Shown here one piece after another: positions 1-6,657 of a DNA stretch of 7,203 nt. The position numbers were made by a program, and so were the translations under genes. Every line of letters starts with the position of its first letter. The first letter of the stretch is position 1. Source of the stretch: an uncultured Cyanobium sp. (lineage in GTDB: Bacteria > Cyanobacteriota > Cyanobacteriia > PCC-6307 > Cyanobiaceae); the NCBI GenBank assembly GCA_937919075.1, contig CALFOF010000323.1, positions 1-7,203 on the forward strand, read 5' to 3'. The notes beneath the pieces were generated by a model. The model was not told the DNA's origin. It saw only the letters and a program-made list of their open reading frames with translations, and searched no databases.

Positions 1-757
<757 letters not shown>

Positions 758-809
758 CGGCGGCAGAAGGGGTGAAACGGCGCGACCGACGGTGATCCGT
801 GGTCGTGGT

Positions 810-858
810 GCCGGCCCGCTGGCGCAGCCTCCCGCAGGAAGCTTCAGCATGGGCCGGC
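810..858. repeat. Interrupted inverted repeat (potential hairpin) upstream of the 910 gene
   Basis: GCCGGCCC at 810-817 is the exact reverse complement of GGGCCGGC at 851-858. Inside it GCTG (818-821) pairs with CAGC (845-848), leaving a 2-nt bulge (AT, 849-850) and a loop of about 23 nt. Together this gives a 12-bp stem. It ends about 50 bp before the ATG at 910. There is no T-tract on either side, so it does not look like an intrinsic terminator. It could be a leader hairpin or an operator, or chance in GC-rich DNA. The pairing is seen; function is unknown. Confidence 0.5.
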
Positions 859-897
859 TCGCGGAGCCTAGGTTCCGTTCCATCCGCTGTTCTGCTC

Positions 898-903
898 AGG
901 GGA
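898..903 (+). promoter_or_regulatory. Ribosome binding site deciding the ATG at 910
   Basis: The purine run AGGGGA lies 6 nt before the ATG at 910. It favours this start over an in-frame GTG at 799, which would add 37 residues of low-quality sequence across the inverted repeat. Confidence 0.6.
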
Positions 904-909
904 AACGCC

Positions 910-1371
910 ATGAATGCGGCAGACCTGGCCCGAAGTCCGGAGATGGCCCACGCCATCGCCTCCGCCGCCGCCCTGTTCCGGCGCCATTTCCCTGATGCCC
1001 GCGCCAATCTCACCCCCTGGCGCGACGACCCCGACACCCGCCGCTTCGAGGAGCAGGCGTCGGTGGATCTGGCCTTTCATTTCCCCGGCTGGAGCCCCCG
1101 CCTGCAGTGCCGCAGCCTGCTGATGCAGTTGCGCCTCGCCGAGGCCCCGGCCGCCGCTGGCGGCAGCACCCCCCGGCTGCTGGGGGTGCTGCTCAGCGGC
1201 ATGACCTTCCAGGGCGAGCAGTGGCGGCTCGCCACCGTGGGTGAGTGGGAGGCGAGCGGGGTGAACCTGCCCCAGCCAGAGGTGGCGGAGACGCTGCGGC
1301 TCGTCTGCCGTGACCTGTTCGCCCTGCTGGGTGAGGGGCCCGCCGCCACCGCCTGCGACGAGGCCGCTTAA
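910..1371 (+). CDS. Conserved-looking hypothetical protein of 153 residues, function unknown
   Basis: I do not recognise the family. The protein has no signal peptide or membrane segment and looks soluble and cytoplasmic. An N-terminal part rich in Ala and Arg (about 1-35, probably helical) is followed by WRDDPDTRRFEEQASVDLAF (37-56) and FHFPGWSPRLQCRSLLMQLRL (56-76). A short Ala/Gly/Pro linker (about 79-88) leads to LLGVLLSGMTFQGEQWRLATVG (90-111). A final segment, EVAETLRLVCRDLFALLGEG (124-143), is likely helical. Two cysteines, C67 and C133, lie in the better-ordered parts. The many aromatic and charged residues, and GC usage like that of its neighbours, support a real gene. It sits between divergent icd and ho1, 77 bp before ho1 on the same strand, so co-transcription with ho1 is possible. 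A role in bilin or photosynthetic physiology would be a guess from position only. Confidence 0.8.
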   Translation: MNAADLARSPEMAHAIASAAALFRRHFPDARANLTPWRDDPDTRRFEEQASVDLAFHFPGWSPRLQCRSLLMQLRLAEAPAAAGGSTPRLLGVLLSGMTFQGEQWRLATVGEWEASGVNLPQPEVAETLRLVCRDLFALLGEGPAATACDEAA

Positions 1372-1448
1372 CCCTTCGCAACTTGAGCCGACCGTGTCGA
1401 CGGCACGGCCCTAACTTGTTCCCCACGACCTACGGCACACCGGCTTCG

Positions 1449-2162
1449 ATGGCTGTCGCCCTTGCTTCACAGTTGCGCGAAGGCACCAAAAAAGCGCACA
1501 CGATGGCCGAGAACACCGGCTTCGTCACCTGCTTCCTCAAAGGGGTGGTCGACAAGATCAGCTATCGCAAGCTGGTCGCCGACCTCTATTTCGTGTACAG
1601 CGCGATGGAGGAAGAGATCGGCGCCCTCAAGTCTCACCCGGTGGTGGGGCCGATCGCCCACGATTCCCTCAACCGCCGCAGTGCCCTTGAGGCGGATCTT
1701 GCCTTCTACTTCGGCGCCGGCTGGCGTCAGCAGGTGCAGCCCACTCTGGGCGCCCAGAAGTATGTGGAGCGCCTCCATCAGGTGGCGAAAGAATCACCTG
1801 AGCTGCTGGTGGGTCACCACTACACCCGCTACATCGGCGATCTCTCCGGCGGCCAGATCCTCAAGAACATCGCCCAGAAAGCGATGAACCTGGGCGAACA
1901 CGATGGCCTGCGGTTCTACGAATTCGATGCCATTCCCGATGAGAAGGCCTTCAAGGCCAGCTATCGCGAAAGCCTCGATCAGCTGCCGATCGATCAAGCC
2001 ACTGCCGATCGCATTGTGGAGGAGGCCAACCACGCCTTCCACCTCAACATGGTGATGTTCCAGGAGCTGGAAGGCAACCTGGTGGCCGCCATCGGCAAAG
2101 TGCTGTTCGGCTTCCTCACCCGCCGCCAGCGCACCGGCAGCACCGAGGCCGTCGCCGCCTGA
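1449..2162 (+). CDS. ho1: Heme oxygenase (biliverdin-producing, HO-1 type)
   Basis: Opens heme to biliverdin IXalpha, releasing CO and iron and using reduced ferredoxin in cyanobacteria. It is the first step of phycocyanobilin and phycoerythrobilin synthesis for the phycobilisome, in the cytoplasm. The 237-residue product matches the usual length (about 240) and the cyanobacterial N-terminus LASQLREGTKKAHTMAENTGF. H17 is in the position of the proximal heme ligand. The flexible distal-helix motif GDLSGGQ lies at about 130-136, preceded by LLVGHHYTRY. The conserved LPIDQATADRIVEEAN segment lies at 179-194 and the C-terminal LTRR at 223-226. The ATG at 1449 was chosen because it gives exactly this N-terminus. 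An upstream in-frame TTG at 1383 would add 22 residues foreign to the family. No clear Shine-Dalgarno sequence is present. No key residue is missing. Confidence 0.97.
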   Translation: MAVALASQLREGTKKAHTMAENTGFVTCFLKGVVDKISYRKLVADLYFVYSAMEEEIGALKSHPVVGPIAHDSLNRRSALEADLAFYFGAGWRQQVQPTLGAQKYVERLHQVAKESPELLVGHHYTRYIGDLSGGQILKNIAQKAMNLGEHDGLRFYEFDAIPDEKAFKASYRESLDQLPIDQATADRIVEEANHAFHLNMVMFQELEGNLVAAIGKVLFGFLTRRQRTGSTEAVAA

Positions 2163-2197
2163 GCCGGCAGCGGCCCTCCCCTGCGTCAGAGTCGCAG

Positions 2198-3328
2198 TTG
2201 GCTGCCGGAGCGCCTTTGCGTCCCCTTCGCTTCCTCGTGCCCGGCACCAGCGGCCGCTTCCGCTGCGGAGGCCTGCAGGTGGAACTGCAGACGGCCCGTC
2301 TCACCGCTTCGATCGTGCCCACCGAGGTGATCACCTATCGGCGGCGGGAGCCCGGCAGGCCGTTTCTGGCCGATCTGCTGCGTCAGGAGCGGGCCCCCGC
2401 TGATGCGCTCTGGATCGTGAGCTGGGGCTTTGACGTGCCCCGTCAACTGCGCCTGCTGCGGGGGCGGCCGGTGGCTTACCACGCCCACAGCAGCGGTTAC
2501 GGCTTCGATCTTCCCGCTGGCGTGCCGGTGCTGGCGGTGAGCCGCAACACCCTCGGCTACTGGGGAGACAGGGCGCCGCGCAACCCGCTGTTTCTGGTGC
2601 CGAATGCGCTCGAGAGCCAGTGGCTGGAGCGGGGCGCGCGGCCGGGGTCCGTGGCACTGGAACAAGCGCCGGATCCGGCTGCCCCAGCGCTTGCCTCATC
2701 GGCTGAGCCATCCGCAGCTCCACCCGATCGTGTCGCCCGGCGCCGCCCGATCGACGTGCTGGTGCAGAAGCGCAAGTGCAGCGCCTATGTGCTGAAGCAG
2801 CTGGTGCCGGCCCTGCGCGATCGGGGCCTCACGGTGGAGGTGCAGAGCGGATGGGTCGACGACCTGGTGGGCCTGTTCAACAGCGCCACTGTGGTGCTCT
2901 ACGACTCCGCCGATTACTGGCGCGGTCGGGGCGTGTCGGAGGGGTTCGGGCTGCCGCCGATCGAGGCGCTTGCCTGTGGCTGTGTGCTGTTCAGCAGCCT
3001 CAACCATGCTCTGGCCGACAGCCTCGATCCCGGGCTGCTCGGCCATCAGATCGGCTGCGGCAGCCTGGCGTCCGACCTGGAGCGGATCACGGCGGCCGTG
3101 GCTGATCCCGAGCGCTGGTACCCGGCGCCGGCCCGGCTCGAGCAGCTGCTCGAGAGCTGCGCCGAACCCGCCCTGCTCAGCCGCTGGGCCCTGGCCCTCA
3201 CCGCGATCGACCACCACTGGGATCTGCTGCTGAGCGGCGTCCCGCCGCTGGTGGCTCCTGGCCTGCTGGGGCTGCGGACGGGACAGTGGTTCACTCGCCT
3301 GCGCACCGTGCTCGCCCGCCGGCGATGA
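2198..3328 (+). CDS. GT-B fold glycosyltransferase (group 1 / GT4-like)
   Basis: Predicted to transfer a sugar from a nucleotide-sugar donor during assembly of a surface polysaccharide; donor and acceptor cannot be told. The 376-residue protein starts with a beta-strand and glycine loop, RFLVPGTSGRFRCGG (11-25), typical of the N-terminal Rossmann lobe. The C-terminal lobe carries SEGFGLPPIEALACG (247-261), in which E248 and E256 form the E-x7-E donor-binding signature. It is preceded by LFNSATVVLYDSADYW (226-241). Between the lobes lies an Ala/Pro/Ser-rich stretch (about 149-183) that looks disordered. No transmembrane segment or signal peptide is evident, so it probably acts on the cytoplasmic face of the membrane. 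The start is uncertain: TTG at 2198 has no good Shine-Dalgarno sequence, and no ATG fits nearby. The fold beginning at residue 11 means the true start cannot be much later. It lies 35 bp after ho1 and 61 bp before a membrane protein. Confidence 0.85.
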   Translation: MAAGAPLRPLRFLVPGTSGRFRCGGLQVELQTARLTASIVPTEVITYRRREPGRPFLADLLRQERAPADALWIVSWGFDVPRQLRLLRGRPVAYHAHSSGYGFDLPAGVPVLAVSRNTLGYWGDRAPRNPLFLVPNALESQWLERGARPGSVALEQAPDPAAPALASSAEPSAAPPDRVARRRPIDVLVQKRKCSAYVLKQLVPALRDRGLTVEVQSGWVDDLVGLFNSATVVLYDSADYWRGRGVSEGFGLPPIEALACGCVLFSSLNHALADSLDPGLLGHQIGCGSLASDLERITAAVADPERWYPAPARLEQLLESCAEPALLSRWALALTAIDHHWDLLLSGVPPLVAPGLLGLRTGQWFTRLRTVLARRR

Positions 3329-3389
3329 CGGCGTCGCGCCCGCGCCTGCGCCACCGTCGCGCCGACGCTGTTCCTCTGAGCCAAGCCTG

Positions 3390-4643
3390 ATGCAGCCGTT
3401 TCCCTCCGTCGCGCCGTTCCGCATTGATCAGGTCACCGCGAACGCGGGGCTGATGGCGGTGTTGTTTGTGGTGCAGCTCGGCCTGGCCCTGGCGATGCAG
3501 CGGGCGGCGAACCGGCAGGCGATGCGGCTCTGGTGGGGGGCGGCGCTGGCCCTGCTGGCGCTGGTTGTGGTGTTCTTTGCTCTGGCCAGCTGGGGCACCA
3601 GTGATGTCACCAAGCTGAGCCGCTTCTACGGCGAGGCCCCGTCGCTGGGGCAGGTGCTGGCCGAACCCGGGCGGCTGCTGTTCTGGGGCAACACGCTCGC
3701 CGATGAGCCGTTCTGGGTGCTGGTGGGGCCGATCGTGCCCTTCCTCCCCTACCGGATGGCGGCCTTCCATGGCCTGGTGGTGGCCGCCTACGGCGCCGTG
3801 CCGCTGCTGCTGGCGCGCCACTGGCGGATCCCCCAGTGGGGCGGTTGGTGGTGCCTGCTGATCACCTGCAGCCCGATGTTCCGCGGCTTCTTCCAGAACG
3901 GTCAGACGCGCCAGGCGCTGGCCATCCTGCTGCTGCTGCCGCTGCTGCTCTGGACCGCCCGGCTGGCCAGGCCGCCCCGCCCCTGGGTGGCGCCGGGCGT
4001 GCTGATCTCCGCCCTTGCCCATGCCACCTTTCCGGTGAACCTCGCCACCAGCCTGGCGCCGCTGCTGGTGCGTGTGCGGGCCCCGGGCGAGGGGCTGAAA
4101 CCGTCTGCCTCCCGGCGCTTCTGGCTGGTCGCCGCCGCGCTCGTCGCCCTGCTCATCGCCGTGGTGGCGCCGCTGCTTCCGGTGGCGCTGCAGAAGCTGG
4201 AGCACTACATCAACGCCACCTCCTTCTTCAGCCACTACTCCGTGCGCCGCGAGGTGATCCGGGTGCAGCTGGGGATGCTGATGGGGGTGGCGCTCACCTG
4301 CTGGCGCCGCCGCCTCAGCGTGCCGGAGCTCTGGCGCAGCGAACCCACCCGGGTGCTGGTGCTGTTCGCCGCGCTGCACCTGTTCCTGCAGGCCACGGTG
4401 ATCTGGCAGTGGATCCCCCAGGTCACCTTTCGCCTCGCCGACGGCGTGGCCTTCTTCCAGCTAATCGCCTTCCTCGCCTGGCTGCGCCACTACCAGGCGC
4501 TCTGGTTCGTGATCCCTGCACTGGTGATCACGCTGGCGGAATGGATGTTCGGGCGCATCCTTCCCTCCGCCACGTTCACTTGCGGCCTCGATGACCAGTT
4601 CCTCTGCGTGCCCGACCGCTGGCCCTGGTTGATCCGCTACTGA
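3390..4643 (+). CDS. Polytopic membrane protein, EpsG/Wzy-like polysaccharide polymerase candidate
   Basis: A 417-residue integral membrane protein with about ten hydrophobic segments, roughly at 20-37, 48-67, 108-119, 124-142, 152-165, 174-192, 199-225, 243-264, 292-304, 321-339, 352-366 and 370-388 (some may not span). The motif FFQNGQTRQALAILLLLPLLL (167-187), an Arg at the mouth of a hydrophobic helix after a short polar loop, resembles the EpsG / O-antigen-polymerase-like group, whose members polymerise lipid-linked repeat units. A polar loop (about 265-290, with HYINATSFFSHYSVRRE) and a Cys-containing tail ending in LIRY complete it. Assignment rests on topology and on its place between a glycosyltransferase and an ABC exporter. 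Sequence alone does not exclude a membrane glycosyltransferase of the GT-C type or an unrelated membrane protein. The ATG at 3390 is the first good start and leaves a complete N-terminal segment. Confidence 0.7.
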   Translation: MQPFPSVAPFRIDQVTANAGLMAVLFVVQLGLALAMQRAANRQAMRLWWGAALALLALVVVFFALASWGTSDVTKLSRFYGEAPSLGQVLAEPGRLLFWGNTLADEPFWVLVGPIVPFLPYRMAAFHGLVVAAYGAVPLLLARHWRIPQWGGWWCLLITCSPMFRGFFQNGQTRQALAILLLLPLLLWTARLARPPRPWVAPGVLISALAHATFPVNLATSLAPLLVRVRAPGEGLKPSASRRFWLVAAALVALLIAVVAPLLPVALQKLEHYINATSFFSHYSVRREVIRVQLGMLMGVALTCWRRRLSVPELWRSEPTRVLVLFAALHLFLQATVIWQWIPQVTFRLADGVAFFQLIAFLAWLRHYQALWFVIPALVITLAEWMFGRILPSATFTCGLDDQFLCVPDRWPWLIRY

Positions 4644-4773
4644 TCCGGCGACGGGGCAGGGAGACGGGACGCGGCGGCTCAGGGGGGCTGGAGTCGATCG
4701 GTTTGGTGTCTGGCCCCGACGCTGGGAATCCTTGCCCTGGCTTGCTTTAGGGTTGAAAAAGAGGGGGGCGGCG
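4644..4773 (+). promoter_or_regulatory. Leader / intergenic region before the ABC exporter, G-rich
   Basis: This is the longest gap within the plus-strand glycan cluster (130 bp), so an internal promoter is plausible, but no convincing -35/-10 pair was found by eye. The coding strand carries G-runs at 4653-4656, 4659-4661, 4666-4668 and 4682-4687. The first three are separated by 2- and 4-nt loops and the last by 13 nt, making an imperfect G-quadruplex candidate. A CGATCG site lies at 4695-4700. No terminator-like hairpin with a T-tract was seen. Confidence 0.35.
4761..4768 (+). promoter_or_regulatory. Ribosome binding site supporting the GTG start at 4774
   Basis: The purine run GAGGGGGG ends 5 nt before the GTG at 4774, a normal Shine-Dalgarno distance. 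It is too far from the ATG at 4786 and lies downstream of the alternative TTG at 4732, so it favours 4774. Confidence 0.55.
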
Positions 4774-6657
4774 GTGTCTGATCCGATGGTTTCTGCGCCG
4801 AAGTCTTCCAGTCGCGCAGAGCCCAAACCCCGCGTCAAATTGTTCAACAGCAAAACGCTGGCGCAACTCACGTTGCTGCTGTCGTTTCTGCCCCGCCAGC
4901 GCATCCGCGGCCTGGTCCAGTTGCTGGCGGTGTCGCTGCTGGTGGGCTTCTCGGAACTGGTGTTCATCGGCCTGCTGGCCCGGCTGGTGGGGGCCATGAG
5001 CGGCTCCCGCCTGCAGGACAAGATTCCGGCCATTTTCTTCTTCGGTGGCGGCCGCGCCGATCAGGGCCTGTGGATCGCAGGCCTGCTGATCTTCCTCGTG
5101 TGGTTCACGATGGGGCTGAAATATCTGGCCTCCTTGATTCAGAGCCTGCTGAGCGCGCAGATCTGGGCGGATTACGGCGAAAAGATCTACTCCAATGTGC
5201 TGCTGCAGCCCTACGAATACTTTCAATCTCAGAACACCGCCCACATGATGGCGCGGCTGAATCGCATCTTCAGCCGCATCTCCGATGACATCATTCTGCC
5301 GATTCTCACCATCGTCTCAAGCGGCCTCACGATCGTGGTGCTCACGGTGGGGGTGGTGGTGGCCTTCGGTTGGCAGGCGCTGCTGATCTTCGGCTTTCTG
5401 TTCGGCGCCTACACGGTGTCGTCGTGGCTGGTGGCACCGCCGCTGCGCTTCGCCACCAAGCAGAAGCTGCTGTTCTCGCTGCGGGTCAACTCGCTGCTGC
5501 TGGAATCCACCCGCTCGATCCGCGATGTGCAGCTGTATGGCGCCGAGCGCTACTACATCGATCAGTTCGAAGCGATCGGCACCCGTGGCAAGAAATACGA
5601 CCGCCTCTCCAAGCTGCTGCCCGATGTGCCGCGCTATGTGATCGAGCCCACCGGCATCACGCTGCTGTTCCTGATCGGTTTGCTGCCGGCCCTGCTGCAT
5701 GAGAACAGCTCCCGCATGATCCAGGATGCCGTGCCAACCCTCACGGCGATCATGTTTGCCGGGCTGCGGCTCTCGGCGCCGATTCAGGCGGTGTTCCGCT
5801 CGATCAACAAGGTGCGCGGTGGGCTTCCCGATATCTCCGACGCCCTGCTGCTGCTGCAGCTGGAGCCCAAGCGACGAATCCTCAGTTCCCCTTCCACGCC
5901 CACACCCAGTGGTGTGATGCCGCGCCATTCGATTCGTCTGGAGAATGTGTGGTATCGCTACACCCACTCCAACGACTGGGTGATCCGCAACGCCAACCTG
6001 CTCGTGCCGGTGGGGGCGCGGGTGGCGCTTGTTGGTATAACCGGTGGCGGCAAAAGTACGGCGGCCCACCTGCTGCTCGGCCTGCTGAATCCCCAGCGGG
6101 GTTCCCTGCTGCTCGATGGTCTGCCGGTGCTGGAAGAGGAGCTCCCCGCCTGGCAGGCCTGCTGCGCGATCGTGCCCCAGAGCATCGTGCTGCTCGATGC
6201 CAGCATCCGCAGCAACGTGGCCTTCGGCACCGCCGACGCGGACATCGACGATGACGCCGTCTGGGAGGTGCTGGAAATGGCCCAGCTCAACGAATTCGTC
6301 GCCGAGTTGCCCTACGGGCTCTACACGATCGTGGGCGAAGACGGCATGCGGCTGTCGGGCGGCCAACGGCAGCGCCTGGCCCTGGCCAGGGCCTTCTACA
6401 AGAAAGCGAAGGTGCTGATCCTTGATGAGGCCACCAGCGCCCTCGACAACAAGACCGAGAACGATCTGCTCGGCGCGCTCGAACTGGTGGGTCGCCGTTG
6501 CACCACCATCGTGATCGCTCACAGGCTCTCCACGATCCGCTCCTGCGATCGCATCTTTGAGTTCGAGAACGGCTCGATCAAGGCTTCCGGGGATTACATG
6601 GCGCTGCAGGAGCGCTCCGCCACCTTCCGGGAACTGGTCACCCTGCAGGATGGCTGA
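4774..6657 (+). CDS. ABC exporter half-transporter (membrane domain fused to ATPase), probable lipid-linked glycan or lipid exporter
   Basis: An ATP-driven exporter of the MsbA/PglK-like type that should work as a homodimer in the inner membrane. Numbering is from the GTG at 4774 (627 residues, a normal length of about 600). The membrane domain covers about 45-360, with hydrophobic spans near 46-75, 98-124, 177-199, 202-222, 288-309 and 320-343. The ATPase domain has an aromatic A-loop (VWYRY, 392-396), Walker A GITGGGKST (421-429), Q-loop Q469 in VPQS, signature LSGGQ (527-531), Walker B VLILDE (547-552), D-loop SALD (555-558) and H-loop H583 in IAHRLS. All catalytic elements are intact. The first 30 residues are polar and Ser/Lys-rich. 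The substrate is not shown by the sequence. Flanking glycosyltransferases and a polymerase-like membrane protein suggest a lipid-linked saccharide, but lipid or drug export is possible. Its stop overlaps the next gene. Starts at 4732 (TTG) or 4786 (ATG) are alternatives. Confidence 0.93.
   Translation: MSDPMVSAPKSSSRAEPKPRVKLFNSKTLAQLTLLLSFLPRQRIRGLVQLLAVSLLVGFSELVFIGLLARLVGAMSGSRLQDKIPAIFFFGGGRADQGLWIAGLLIFLVWFTMGLKYLASLIQSLLSAQIWADYGEKIYSNVLLQPYEYFQSQNTAHMMARLNRIFSRISDDIILPILTIVSSGLTIVVLTVGVVVAFGWQALLIFGFLFGAYTVSSWLVAPPLRFATKQKLLFSLRVNSLLLESTRSIRDVQLYGAERYYIDQFEAIGTRGKKYDRLSKLLPDVPRYVIEPTGITLLFLIGLLPALLHENSSRMIQDAVPTLTAIMFAGLRLSAPIQAVFRSINKVRGGLPDISDALLLLQLEPKRRILSSPSTPTPSGVMPRHSIRLENVWYRYTHSNDWVIRNANLLVPVGARVALVGITGGGKSTAAHLLLGLLNPQRGSLLLDGLPVLEEELPAWQACCAIVPQSIVLLDASIRSNVAFGTADADIDDDAVWEVLEMAQLNEFVAELPYGLYTIVGEDGMRLSGGQRQRLALARAFYKKAKVLILDEATSALDNKTENDLLGALELVGRRCTTIVIAHRLSTIRSCDRIFEFENGSIKASGDYMALQERSATFRELVTLQDG
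6545..6552. repeat. HIP1 octamer GCGATCGC
   Basis: One exact copy of the cyanobacterial highly iterated palindrome lies within the ABC exporter gene, over the codons for CDRI. Its CGATCG core occurs 17 times in the window. HIP1 is a known genome-wide feature of many cyanobacteria but not of Prochlorococcus, so it helps to place the organism. Its function is unsettled. Confidence 0.8.

Larger units (their letters stand above)
758..909. promoter_or_regulatory. Divergent intergenic region between icd and the 910 gene
   Basis: This 152-bp stretch must carry the promoters of icd (leftward) and of the unknown gene at 910 (rightward), because the two genes diverge and have no other upstream space. 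No convincing -35/-10 pair could be picked by eye. No NtcA-type GTA-N8-TAC box is present, although icd is NtcA-linked in some cyanobacteria. The region contains one interrupted inverted repeat (810-858), listed separately. The promoter role is inferred from gene arrangement alone. Confidence 0.5.

Noticed and set aside
758..909. NtcA-binding site for nitrogen control of icd
   Set aside because: No GTA-N8-TAC or near match was found in the divergent region, although such control is known for icd in some cyanobacteria.
1392..1408. Hairpin CCGTGTC-GAC-GGCACGG after the 910 gene, as a terminator
   Set aside because: The stem is 7 bp with one G-T pair and no T-tract follows, so an intrinsic terminator cannot be supported.
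3291..4379. 362-residue open frame on the minus strand
   Set aside because: It is antisense to the membrane protein gene. Its composition (Gln, His, Arg, Gly repeats) is typical of the reverse complement of Leu/Ala/Val-rich coding sequence.
4703..4760. Sigma-70 promoter for the ABC exporter
   Set aside because: TTGGTG (4703-4708) has no acceptable -10 element at 16-18 bp, and the TTTAG near 4746 has no -35 element at the right distance.
4732..4773. TTG at 4732 as the start of the ABC exporter
   Set aside because: It adds 14 unconserved-looking residues and has no ribosome binding site, whereas GTG at 4774 has a purine run at a proper distance.
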